NCBI GenBank assembly: GCA_027475525.1
Contig: JAMWFC010000032.1
Location: 1,488,001 to 1,552,000, forward strand
DNA: 64,000 nucleotides
Reading direction: 5' to 3'
DNA from: Macrolepiota albuminosa
Taxonomy: Eukaryota; Basidiomycota; Agaricomycetes; Agaricales; Agaricaceae
The position numbers were made by a program, and so were the translations under genes. Positions within the stretch are counted from its first letter, which is position 1. Every line of letters starts with the position of its first letter. The notes beneath the pieces are model-generated. The model made no database searches. It had not been told where the DNA came from and saw only the letters and a list, made by a program, of their open reading frames with translations. This document shows positions 1-11,740 of the stretch, piece by piece.

Positions 1-135
1 TGATAGGCTTCTACTCGGACTGAGCACATCAAGGGACATTATAGGCCAACCAACACTTGACGTACTAAGGGCTCTAGCGACCAGTTGGGAATATAGAGCA
101 GCTCTAGCTCTGGCAACCGACTACAGGATTTAGAT

Positions 136-289
136 ATTTATCCTAACCACTAGCTACCAAGCTTTCAGCACACTCCATTCACCTATCCCAAGGACAAAGG
201 AGGCCCATAACGATTTATCCTAACCACTAGCTACCAAGCTTTCAGCACACTCCATTCACCTATCCCAAGGACAAAGGAGGCCCATAACG
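136..289. repeat. Exact 77-bp tandem duplication 1
   Basis: Bases 136-212 recur identically at 213-289 with no spacer. The first base on each side of the match differs, so the unit is exactly 77 bp. It is one of at least nine such duplications in the window and is probably an assembly join rather than a biological repeat. Confidence 0.9.
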
Positions 290-716
290 TATAGTGCTAA
301 CACGACGGCGGGAGAGGACTCTAACTAAACCCCGATCACTTCCAGAAAGAGCCAGCAGCAGGCGCTGCCATTTGACGAGGCACTTCAATCAGAAGTCTAA
401 AAGGATCAATGACAGCGGCACTGGATATACTTAAATCCGACATCTGGACCTGTCAAGAACTAATACAATGTGTAGCGCTGACACTAGCGCTCACGTCATC
501 TGTTGAGGATTTTCCGACCATACTCCGAAACAGCCTGGCCAATTGGAGTTAGAATAAAAGTGAGCAGACTCATGCAATTCTAAGCCAATATAGAGTTGCC
601 GCTGGTTGCTGTGGGTCAGAACGCTGTTGGTCGCCATCATCCATGTGCAAAAGGTTGCCGTTGACAGGTCACTGTTAGAGGAAACCACGAGGAGAGGCAC
701 TAGGAGGTAGCGCCGC

Positions 717-870
717 AGGTGGACTTGTATCTGGACAAACACGGTAGCGCATAGTATATAAAATAGCTACTTTACATGTATATAACAACAAATAGGTGGA
801 CTTGTATCTGGACAAACACGGTAGCGCATAGTATATAAAATAGCTACTTTACATGTATATAACAACAAAT
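717..870. repeat. Exact 77-bp tandem duplication 2
   Basis: Bases 717-793 are repeated without a mismatch at 794-870. The period and unit length are again 77 bp, with mismatches immediately outside the unit. The sequence is unrelated to duplication 1, so the shared length is the signal rather than the content. Confidence 0.9.
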
Positions 871-1228
871 CGTAACCTCTTGAGCACCCAGTTACACTTA
901 GCGTTCAAATCGTGCTAGCATTGCCTGACGTTGTCACCAAGTTCGGCACTAGCTTCGTCTATCTCGTCTTCGTTGTTTATGGTGCCACCTACGGGCACGC
1001 TACGCCACGCTATTTGTTTTATTCTCTATAACTTCTCCTAAACTACGACGCTTACCACTTGCTAGGTAACACCCGAGACGCTATCATCTAGCGCATTGCC
1101 CTATCACCTCTGCTCGAGCACACCAGGACCCTGCCGGGACTCCTCACAAACCCGTACGCCAGGCGCTGGAGACAGCGTTGTACTGCGTATACGTCCAGCG
1201 CACCCAACCACAGTTGGCATCATCAACA

Positions 1229-1535
1229 GGGCCAGGTCTCGGGGTTCTGGAGTGTCTGGGATGGGTTCTGGGAGTCATTGAGTAGCGGGCAGGGACTGTA
1301 TACCTGGATCGCGTGTGTGGGGCATGCAATCAATTGGCACAGAGGGAGCTGTGATGCATAATGCGTGATGGCCAGGAGTGAGCTGCATGATCTGATCATT
1401 GATCGGGGCTGGTGGTGGCTGATGGCGGTGTTGGTAGTCGTGATGGCGGGGCGTGTCCTGTGGGGTTGGAGGGAGGGTCCCGGGTGGTGTTCCAGGGGTG
1501 TCCTGGGGTGGATCCGGAGGGGAGGGGTCGTGACA
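1229..1535 (-). mobile_element. Truncated, inverted chromovirus LTR fragment
   Basis: The reverse complement, starting with TGTCACGACCCC at 1535, matches the first ~310 bp of the LTR at 7254-7971 and of the solo LTR at 14908-15640. It lies directly before the pol reading frame but points the opposite way, so it cannot be the ordinary 5' LTR of the element that follows. Homology stops near 1229 and the rest of the LTR is missing. The 556-codon frame covering the protease is open through this fragment by chance; its apparent start at 1365 is a GTG. Confidence 0.8.
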
Positions 1536-4500
1536 CCGGTCTCACATCTTTGCTCCACGACACTCATACAGGACACCCTCACGGATTACCTACCCTCCCA
1601 CTCCTCGCACTTTCTTCTCCTCAAAACCCGCCTCACCCTCTCCGGAACCCCCCTCGACACTCTCGTTGACAGTGGCGCCACCGACAACTTCATCGACGAA
1701 GCATGGTCTACCTTTGCCCCGGAACCCGCCCAGCGACTCCCAGTCCCGGTACGGCTCTGCCTCTTTGACGGAGATGCCTCTGCAGCGGGGGACATCACTC
1801 ACTTTGTGTGTATGCCCGTTACTTTTGCCAACGGACAGACTCACACCCTCCGGATGTTGATAACCAAACTCCACCCTTCCACACCCCTGGTCCTAGGGCT
1901 CCCGTGGCTCCGAGACACCAACCCCCGCATTGATTGGCGACATCTTACCCTTTGCCTGACCCAGGACCTGACGCCTGACGACCAGCAACTCCCCTTCGAC
2001 ATCCCCCACTCTCCGAACCCTACCCTGAAGGACGGGCCCCCACCACCCCCCGGACTCCAATCCCGCTCATCCCGATCCTTCGTCATCAATGCCAGGCTGA
2101 ATGGCACCCCGGAACCAATATCGGCCCTCATCGACAGCGGAGCCACCGGAGTTTTCATCAGCAACGCCCTTGACCTCCCCCACGACCTCCTCGACCAGCC
2201 CCTCTGCCTGCAATGCCTCGACGGCACTCCCTCCTCCTCTGGCCCCATCCAGAGGTCTCACTCAGGATGCGTGACCCTGGACAACGACTACGAGTTCACC
2301 TCCAACTTCCTAGTCACACGACTTCACGAATCAACCCCGATGGTGCTGGGACTACCCTGGCTGCGCAACACGAACCCCGACATTGATTGGAGGACGCTCA
2401 CCATGACCTTCCCAGGACCCGAAGACCACTCCTCGACCGCCGTGCACCTCCGGGCCCTAGGAAGCGACCCGACCCCCGACACCCCCAGGACGACTGCCGC
2501 GCCCCCCACACATGCACTACCCATGCCCGTCCAAGCCCGCAAGGCCCCTGATCAACCCCCAAACATTCCTCAGAACAAGTACAAAGGGCCGAACTACCCT
2601 GGCCGGTCTCAGACACGCGTCACACCCGCTCCGGCCAATGCATCCACAACCCCAATTGAGCCGAATGCACTCGACATTAGGATCATTGGAGCCGCCCCCT
2701 TCGCCCACCTCATGAAGGATGGAACTCCCACGTTTCAGCTACACACCTCGCCATCTCTTCCAGAAGAACATCTACAAGGGGACGCTATTCCCCCGGAGAA
2801 GAAGTCTGAGGAGCAGATCCTCCAAGAAGTAGTTCCTCCGGAGTATCACGAGTTTGCTGACGTATTCTCCAAAGGAGATGCCAAGGAAATTCCCCCTCAC
2901 CGCCCCTATGACCACACTATTGACCTCGAGGAAGGAGCTGCCCCCCCTTTTGGCAAGGTATACAACATGTCGGAAATTGAACTCCGGGCCCTCAAGGACT
3001 ATCTCGACAAAATGCTCAGTAAGGGATTCATCTGACCCTCCACCTCCACCGCTGGAGCCCTGGTTCTATTCGCCAAGAAGAAGGACGGTTTGCTCTGACT
3101 CTGCATCGACTACCGGGGACTCAATAAGATCACCAAGAAGAACCACTACCCGCTCCTGCTCATCGGCGATCTGGTCGACTAACTCCGCAGTGCCAAGGTT
3201 TACACAAAGATCAACCTCTGCTTCGGTTATAACAACGTCCGCATCGCCCCAGGACACGAGTGGAAAACCGCGTTCCGCACACGGTATGGTCTGTTTGAGT
3301 ACCTTGTGATGCCCTTCGGAATGACTAACTCCCCTGCCACGTTCCAATACTTCATGAACGACATCTTCCACGATATGAGCGACGTCTTTGTGATCGTCTA
3401 CCTGGACGACATCCTCATCTATTCCGACTCGCAGGAGGACCACCAGAAACATGTCCGGCAAGTCCTCAAACGCCTCTGAGAGCACAACCTCCACGCCAAG
3501 CCCAAGAAGTGTTCATTCCACATGGAAGAGGTTGAGTATCTCGGCATCATAGTATCCCTGAATGGCGTCTGCATGGACCCCCACAAGGTTGAGGCCATTG
3601 TCAACTGGCCGCAGCCCCGGAGCGTCAAGGAAGTACAATCCTTCTTGGGTTTCGCTAATTTCTACTGGAGGTTCATAGATAACTACTCCGGCATCACGAA
3701 ACCCCTCAACCGGCTCACATGCAAGGATGTCACCTGGAACTGAGACAGTAAGTGCCAGAGCGTCTTTAACCTGCTCAAGGAGGCTTTCACAGTCGCCCCC
3801 GTCCTCCGGCACTATGACCCAGCCCTCCCGACTATCCTAGAATGTGACGCCTCCGACTATGCCATTGCCGGGATTCTCTCACAGATGGGACCTGACGGTG
3901 GGAAGCCCTAGCCAGTCGCCTTCTACACCCGGTCCATGATCAACGCTGAGCTCAACTATGACATCTATGACAAGGAGCTCCTCGCCATTGTCGAAGCCTT
4001 CAAACAATGGCAAGCCTACCTCGAGGGAGCCCGGCACCGGATTCAGGTCTACTCAGATCACAACAACCTGCAGTATTTCACCACAACCAAGCAACTTAGT
4101 CGACGGCAGGCCCGATGGTCTGAGGTTCTCTTGGAATATGACTTCACGATCCAGTACCGCCCAGGACAACTTGGAGCTAAACCTGATGCCCTCACCCGTT
4201 GACCGGACATCTATCCCAAGAAGTCATTCGAGGCGGAACGCGATGCGTTCAATCATCATGTGGTGATCCCTTCTGAACATCTGAATGCCGTACTGATCTT
4301 AAACAACGAAGGGACTCTGAGCCAAATCCGCCGTGCCCCCCGAGACAAGTACTTCACCGACCACGACCCCCGCAGCCCCCCCAACGGAACCAACCAGAAC
4401 CCTGCCTTCTCCTTGTCCCCTGACAAAAAACTTCTCCTCCAGGACGGCCACATCTACGTCCCGGATCACGCCCGACTTTGCTATGACGTCCTCCATCAAC

Positions 4501-5760
4501 ACCATGACCACAAGCTCTGGGGACACCCTGGAATACGTAAGACCCTCCAGCTTATCTCCCGGACTTACTTCTGGCCAGGTTTGAAGAAGAACGTGACCCG
4601 TTACATTCGATCATGCAAACCCTGCCTCCAGGCCAAGGTCCCCCGACACCAACTATATGGACTCCTGAAACCCCTGCCAGTCAGACGACGCCCCTGGTCC
4701 TCCATATTCCTGGACCACATCATCAAACTCCCGGAATCTGAAGGGTTCAATGCCATTCTCGTCGTTGTGTGCAGGCTAACCAAACAGGGCATCTTCCTAC
4801 CCTGCCACACCACGGACACCGCCCCGGACTTCGCCCGACTATTCCTCGAGCACGTCTTCGCCAAACATGGACTCCCAGACAACATCGTCTCCGACCGTGG
4901 CCCACTCTTCGTGTCCAAGTTCTGGACTTCCCTGTGTAAGGCCCTTAACGTAAAGACTAACCTCTCTACTGCCTATCACCCCGAAACCAATAGTCAAACC
5001 GAAAGGGTCAACCAGTCTCTCGAGCAGTACCTCCGACTATATGTCAACTACTTGCAGGACGACTGGTGCACTGAGCTCCCCCTGGCCGAGTTCACCTACA
5101 ACAACACGCCGCACTCTGCCACCGGGGTATCGCCCTTCTTTGCCAACAAGGGATACCACCCCCGACTAACACTCTTGCTCTGGGACATCCCATCGCACGC
5201 CACCCACAAGGTCGCCCGGGATCTCCAGTCCCTTCATGAGTTCTTCCGGGAAGAGATCGACACCGCGAACCAGGCCTATACGAAACACGCCGACCGGAAA
5301 CGGGAAGACACCCCCGACTGGACCCCCAGGACAAAGGTATGGTTAGATTGACGCCACCTCTGCACCCGCCGGCCCTCCTCAAAACTCGATCACAAGCGCC
5401 TCGGCCTGTTCAAAATTTTGAAGAAGGTCTCATCCCACGCCTACAAGATCGAGCTTTCCCCAGGACTAAAGGGTCTGCACTCGGTATTCCACGTCCGCCT
5501 CCTGGAACAACACCCCCCGGATCTCTTCCCTGAACGATGCCCCGAGCCCCCTCCCCTGGTCAAGGTCGAGGACGAGTACCACTACGAGGTTGAAGACATT
5601 CTCAACTCCCGGAATATTCGTGGACGACCCCACTTCCTCGTATGGTGGAAGGGATATGGCCCAGAAGACGACACTTGGGAACCGCGCCCCACAGCCGCCC
5701 CGTCCAGGAGCAAGCAGTGCTCCCGGGCCCAGCCTGGGGGTGTCAGTAGAAGGCCAAGTC
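1536..5760 (+). pseudogene. Ty3/gypsy chromovirus pol (PR-PR-RT-RH-IN-chromodomain), stop-riddled
   Basis: This is a retrotransposon polyprotein read in one frame. In order it shows a retropepsin-like domain with DSGAT (1668), a second one with DSGAT (2133), reverse transcriptase with YLDD (~3398-3410), RNase H ([13 protein letters not shown] region near 3980), an integrase zinc-binding H-H-C-C region (~4500-4630), the integrase DDE core (D near 4710, D near 4890, E near 5000) and a chromodomain (~5580-5690, with the [16 protein letters not shown] signature). No gag is present. Eight in-frame stops (near 3033, 3096, 3180, 3478, 3741, 3909, 4200, 5349) break the frame, but I see no frameshift. 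Every stop is one C-to-T or G-to-A transition from a plausible Arg, Gln or Trp codon, which points to cytosine deamination. The integrase-plus-chromodomain arrangement defines it as a chromovirus (Tf/Tcn-like). Confidence 0.9.
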
Positions 5761-6757
5761 TGAGGAGGGGGGTACTCACTCAATGACGCCATCCAGGCGA
5801 CCACCACATCCCGACGCAAAACCTCCACCAACCCCTCCTGATTCTCCAGGAACCCCGCCCCCTGCCCCAACCTTGCCCTCAGCACCTCCAACTCAGCCTC
5901 GGCCTCCCTCTGGGCAACCCTGGCCTCCTCCAGGTCCCGGAGCGCTGCCTCCCGACCCTCCTCCAGGCCCCTCCAAATGGCAACCTCCTCCCTGATCCCC
6001 TCCTCATGCTCCCGCTCAGCCCGCCCCAGGCGCTCCTGCAAATCCCCGATGCTGATACCCAGGGGCCTCCCAGACAAGGGGAAGAACACCGCCAGGGACA
6101 AACACGGCAGGGAAATCGGGAGTGGGGTCTCAGAGGGCAGACGCACCCTCTTGGAAGGCCCAGGGGACGGGCTCAGCGACGCCCGCCGCTTCCCCTTATC
6201 AGGGCGCCCCCCGCGCCCCTCCCGGCTCCCCCCAGCCCAGGTCATCCGGTGTGTGATGAGGACCATGGGCTGGCCCCGGCCCCCCACCCGAAGGGCATCC
6301 TCGCTCCCCGACTTCCCCCCTGGACCCTCCGCGGGCACCACCTGTGGCCCCTCCTCCAGCTCCACCACCCAATCTCTCTCCTCGATGCCCATCCTCCAGG
6401 TAATCCCCCCCAGCGGCCACCCCTGCTCTCTCGAGACACAACGCATCCTCCACAATGCCAACATGGAACACCGTTCATGATTGAGGCGGCACACCTCGCA
6501 CACAGACGTGTCTCGGCGGGATGAGGGGCCTGGGGCCTTGAACAAACAGATGACCCCCCGGCGAGCCTACAGTGCAGACACTGTGCTGAGGTCAGCGGCG
6601 AAACCAGAGGTACGAGCTTGCTTACCGGCCCATTGCTCACACACCAGGCATGGGTCGGCAAACCCCGAGGCCTCTCCAGGGCCTCTCCAAACTGTTCTTG
6701 CAAAACGCCTGCCCACGCCACGCGCTGGTCCTCCGGGACTTCGGAAACGGCCCCCAC
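5466..6757 (-). CDS. Antisense spliced ORF carried by the chromovirus
   Basis: On the strand opposite pol, between the chromodomain and the 3' LTR, lies a long frame with gene-like features. An intron at 6625-6567 (59 nt, GTAAGC donor, CTGTAG acceptor) joins an exon ending [10 protein letters not shown] to one starting [13 protein letters not shown]. The spliced frame then has a Cys cluster ([11 protein letters not shown]) and, further on, a basic patch (KGKRRA...SKRVR) and a Glu/Arg/Ala-rich probable coiled coil. Another likely intron of ~50 nt starts near 6990 with GTGAGT, so the true 5' end may reach ~7208. The frame stays open to 5466, but its last ~100 codons are antisense to the chromodomain and may not be used. 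The role is unknown; the Cys spacing suggests metal or nucleic-acid binding, which is inference. Unlike pol it has no stop over 359 codons. Confidence 0.55.
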
Positions 6758-7240
6758 CCAGAACGGCGGAAACGGAGGGCGGTCAGCCTAGGACGAGGAG
6801 AAGGAGGTGGGCGCGGGGGGCGGACGGTCATCCGCGCGAAGGTAGGCACGGGACAACCGGGGGACGACCCCAGGGGGCCACCAGAAGCAGGCTCCGGAAG
6901 ACGGCTGGGACCTGCCTCCGGAGCGGGGGAAGATTGTTGTTCTGAAGGGGAAAATCAGCTGCGATAAGCGGAACATTGCAAACACACTCACGTTTCACTA
7001 GCACCGCCACGCGCTCCTGGTCGAGCCGGTGCCAATATCTCGCATCCCGGGCCTCCCACGCGATCAGGGGCACGACTTCGTTTATAGCGGGGGGTGTCAG
7101 GGAATGGGTAGGTGTGCACGACATGGGTGAGTTTGGTGGCAGAAATTTTTTTTCAATACGTAGCAAGTCAGGTGCCGGATCCCACGATTGGACCCCGGTC
7201 TGGACCACCAGCTACGCACGCCTCAGAGGGTCTCGGCGCT

Positions 7241-7253
7241 GAGAGGGGGGTGA
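7241..7253 (+). other. Polypurine tract of the chromovirus
   Basis: A purine run (GAGAGGGGGGTGA) directly abuts the TGTCAC start of the 3' LTR. This is the expected position of the plus-strand primer of an LTR retrotransposon and confirms that the element points in the plus direction. Confidence 0.8.
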
Positions 7254-7971
7254 TGTCACGACCCCTCCCCTCCGAACCCACCCCGGAACACCATCCGGGA
7301 CCCTCCCTCCAACCCCACAGGACACGCCCCGCCATCCCGGCTACCGACACTGCCATCACGCACATCAAGGACTGCCATCAGCCGCCACCGGCCCCAATCA
7401 ATGATTGGATCACGTGCATCACGCATCACATCTCCCTCTGCACCAATTGATCGCGCGCCCCACACGCGCAATCCAGGTATACAGTCCCTGCCCGCTACTC
7501 AATGACCCCCGGAACCCATCCCAGACACCCCGGAACCCCAAGACCCGGTCCCGTAGTACTTATAGCGTAGTTCCCCGTTGTATTTGTTAGTCTTGATATT
7601 ACACTGCTTTAACTTGGTTACTTGAATTGTTGTGTGCCCTCTACTTGACTGGTATGCATTGATTGGCACGCTTGACTGGCATGCTTGGATAATTGTATGC
7701 TCTAAGATTGGTACGCACTTTGTGACTTTAACTTACTGACTTGGTCTCGTCTTAGAACCTCCGGTTCATGACTCAACCCCCACCCTACCCTCAGCTACCC
7801 AGAAACCAAAACCCCCGGACCAAGTTCCCTCCCCCAGGATTACCCCCGTCTGCATCTTGAACCCTGGAGTCCTAGCCCCGGAGTTCCAGACACCCGAGTA
7901 TCCGTAGGTCAAGTCCGCATTGTAAGGGCGATTGCTTTCCTGGAAAGCCCCCGACTCAGCAGAACCTGACA
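7254..7971 (+). mobile_element. 3' LTR of the chromovirus (718 bp)
   Basis: The LTR begins TGTCACGACCCC and ends AACCTGACA, giving the short inverted termini TGTCA...TGACA. It matches the solo LTRs at 14020-14875 and 14908-15640. A probable promoter region lies around 7550-7570 (TACTTATAGCG). On its right side it abuts the RT of an older element on the opposite strand, showing that it inserted into that element. Confidence 0.9.
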
Positions 7972-10900
7972 CTCATTCTGCATGATGGACATCAGTGGGC
8001 CCATATAAGCAGTAATGTTAGGCAGACAATTTCTGATATAGTTCATCAGGCCCACAAATCTCTGAACATCATTATATGTTTGGGGCACTCTCCACTCCTA
8101 TATACAATCCACCTTGTCCTTGTCAGGATGAATACCCTAACTATTGATCTTATGTCCAAGGCAAGTGATTATCTTAGAATAGAGCTCATACTTCTTCTAT
8201 TTGAGGTACAGCAGGTTTAACCTCAGGCAATCAAAGATTACTTGAAGATGCTGTTTGTGGTCCTTGATTGTGTCTGAAAAGACAAAGATATTGTCTAAAT
8301 ATATATGTACAAACCATCCAATTACATCTTGGAATATGGAGGTTATCAATCTCTAAAACATAGCTGAAGTGTTACAGTCTCCAATCTGCATGATATTGCT
8401 GATGTACATTCCTGTAATTGACAAGAACACCATCTTATAGATATCACCCTCCTATATCCATACTTGTTTATATGTGTCTGTCAGATCAATCTTTGACCTG
8501 AACTTTTCACATGCCACATCTTTCCAGATCACTTCTTGGTCCTGTAAGGGAGTTACATCTTTCACTGTATTATCATTGTATTGGCAAGCATCCAATGCCA
8601 TTCTCAAGATCCTGTCTTTCTTTGAAATACACAATAGAAGCGCTGCCTGGAAGGCTGGTCTAGCCTCCCACCATTAAGCCTTCAAATACCAGTTAGTCTT
8701 GTCTCACAGCTGCTGCTGCTGCACCATCAGGCATCTTGGCAGGTGGTACCGGTACACCTTATTTTCATCAATAAGGTTGATTTCATGATTTACTTCCCAC
8801 CAAAGGGGCAGTTCCTCCTTGGTACCATTGAAGATATCTGCAAATTCTTCCTGCCACTGTTGTCATAAGAAGAAAATGTCTTTGGTTGTCAACCTTTTGG
8901 CCTTATCTTTTCCCCATCTCACATTGGTCTATGGGAGAATAGTGTCATCTCCTCTCTTGCCTTCAGATGCACATACTTTTCTCTGAGAGCTGTGATCCTT
9001 AGCTTACTCTCATCTGGCATGTGCAGACATGCCAGAGGCAGCTGCTTCTGCCCCCTTGCCATGACTGCTACTCCATTAAAGAGTATCTCACTTGGCTGAG
9101 ACACTTCCTTGTCAGTTACCTGTCAATATTGTTCTCTTTTTACATTCTAGTATGATCTATTCTATGCATACATAGACACTACCAATTCATTTCATTCTGG
9201 GGGCATTCATGAATTGAATGTCTATTCAAACATTGGATGCAGTACAGGTCAATCCCAGATTGATCTTTCTGTTCACAACAATGGTGATATTGCTGCCCTT
9301 TCCTCTTCATTCATAACAAAGTCCTCAATCTTGACTTTTGACAATATTGGCTGGCATTCCATTACTTTCTGAGGCTCACTATTCTTAGCACTCCTACCAT
9401 GTACTTTGGATATCTTTCCAAGTTTCTCCTCCCTTGTCAGAGTATGCTTGTACTCCTCAGCTTCTTTTTCCAGCACCATTAATGCAGGACTATTGCTCAG
9501 TAAGCTTGCCTGAGCTTGCCCCTGCTCAACTTCCTCCTCCACAGTAGGAACTATCTTCCCACTATCTAGTCATTTCTACCATATTAATGGCTTTTTCTCA
9601 ATGGCCCTGTGGCAATAGATCCTCCCATCTCCATTATCCAGAGCCACTCACACTGCTGGGATGGTTTCACCATCTACCACAATCTGATTATTCTTGAAAT
9701 CAAGAAAAAAATTGTGTTTATGCATGTATAGTGTCCTGACAATCATGTCATAGTGGTCAAAATTTGCCATGTTGAGATATTCCTGACTCTTAGTCCTAGC
9801 ACAAGCAATAGAGGCCTGTGTTCCAAATTGGACAGTTGCATGACTGCCCACAGTACCTACCCAACTGAAGAAGCAATGGCTCCTTCAGTTCACTCACATA
9901 AATGTCATGCACCTGACAGAACTAGGAAGTGATACCTGTTGTTGTACTCCCAGAGTCCCACAAGGTCCACACCTTGTGCCCATTGACCTCAACATACAAT
10001 GCAAGACACTTCTTTTCCTCTCTCTTCAACACAGGTTTAGACAACTTCTCAGGTGCTTTATGAGGGTGGACTTTGTACACCTTTACATTTGCTGTGCCTA
10101 CTGGGCAGTCCATTTCACTAGCCAGATAATTGGTCAATGCTCTTATGAATTCAGTGTCAGACTCCTGAGCATAATAATTGTGTTTGTAGACATCATAGAT
10201 GTCAACTTTGACTACTCATTATCCAAGTTGTCCTCTTCCTCTGACACCTTCTTAGTCTCTGCATTCCGACCATTGAGGTGTTCAACCTCATCATCCTCTA
10301 CATCAGGTTCATTATCTGAGTCTATCTCTTCCTTCCCAGAAATGGCAGTTGCACTGTATGCACAAATGCATGAGGCTTAGCACTGGTTGGACATTATGGT
10401 TTAACAGGACATTCCCTTGTAAAATGTTTAGTCTTCCCACAGTGGAAGCACCCTGCATCCCTTGCTTGAGCAATATCCCAATCCAGCTCTTGCTTTCATT
10501 TCAGGTTTGGATATGATGCCTTGCTGGTGTCAACTCCTCTTTGGGCACTGGCCCCTTCCACCAGCTGATCTTTCTGTGTCTGCTGCACCAGTGGGCAATA
10601 GCTCTTGAGTGCCAGCATCTGCCCCACTGGTTGCCATATCACAAACCATGGGTTCAGATTGTTGACCAAGTCCCTCCATTTTGCTCAAAAGTTACCTACC
10701 TTTTGAGGCTCCAGTCTCCTTGTAGGACACACTATTGGGTGTGTTCTAGCCTGATGTAAGTCAAAGTGCCTTTCCACTTTGTGAGACTGTTCATAGCATA
10801 ACACATGTGTGACAAATTCTTCTATGGAGTTCACTTCAGGAGAGAGTCTGTCATTCCCAAATAAGAGACTCTCTCATCGCCTCCAGGATACTTTTCAAGA

Positions 10901-11740
10901 AGGTATCAATCATTATCCAGCTATTAGGATAAATTGACATGTTCTGTGCATAGTCTATCAAGATGTTATAGAAACCTTATACTCTGAGCTTCTCAGTATA
11001 CATAGTAGTGATGAATGCCTCCTGTGCATCTTGCATTGTTGATGCACTCACAAAGCAATTGTAGAGCTCAAGGATTACATTCTTGAATGTCTACTGCTGT
11101 CACACTTGATTGTAGTGGAGGATGTGTTGCTGACACCAGTTCTTAGCTGGTCCATCTAAAAACTCCAGCAGAACAAACACTTGTTCTCAGTCCAGCCAGT
11201 CTCCTCCATATTGGCATGATGCCAGATGGTTGCATACATCTATTGTCCAGTTCTCCAAGTCACTGAACTTGGATTCCCCCTTATACAGTTGAATATGCTT
11301 GGCTTTGGCCTTCCATAGCTTGATGCCTTCAGGCAGGCATAATGGCACACCTATCACATCATCAATAATACTGCTGAGGTGTTGGTGCATATTATTATTA
11401 TACACCTTTGTTGCCTTAGACAATTCCAGTATCTTATTACAACCTTCTACTGGTGGAATAGTGGAAAACACTCACACAGGTTGTTGACCTGCACCATGTG
11501 CTGGGCTCCTCATGCCCCAATGAAGTGGTAGCTGCCTGCTACCATTTTCTCCAGCTTGCCAGGCTTGTTAGGGGGTTGCATCCTCCCAATCTTGCTTTGT
11601 GTGAGCTGCATGTCTGATATACTGTTCCACATGGCATTGACAGGTGCCCTCCCCTTGAACAAGATACCTTGATTATTTGCTGAGCCTGCTCCTGGCATAG
11701 TAGTGGTGGACTCCACCATAGACTAAGGTTGACTAGCACT
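7972..11740 (-). pseudogene. Older Ty3/gypsy gag-pol remnant, 3' end lost at the RT
   Basis: Read on the minus strand from ~11740 down, the order is: gag (KGESKFSDLENWTIDVCNHL and the following retrotransposon-gag-like region, 11470-10700), a CCHC zinc knuckle (CFHCGKTKHFTREC, ~10450-10400), a retropepsin with LWDSGSTTTGIT (~9930), and reverse transcriptase (8640-7972). The RT active-site loop near 8310 reads YLDN instead of YLDD, a G-to-A change that should abolish activity. Many stops and frameshifts are present. RNase H and integrase are missing because the chromovirus 3' LTR abuts it at 7971. CpG is strongly depleted and TG/CA enriched, indicating long decay. Confidence 0.8.

Larger units (their letters stand above)
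1..1228. other. Anonymous gene-free sequence with two 77-bp duplications
   Basis: I see no convincing gene here. The short open frames lack family resemblance and splice context. The stretch holds two perfect tandem duplications (136-212 with 213-289, and 717-793 with 794-870), each with a period of exactly 77 bp. From about 1229 onward the sequence becomes homologous to a chromovirus LTR, so this is the flank of that repeat. Confidence 0.5.

Noticed and set aside
1365..1535. N-terminal 57 codons of the long frame covering the protease
   Set aside because: This part is an inverted LTR read by chance, and its apparent start is a GTG. The real coding sequence begins at or after 1536.
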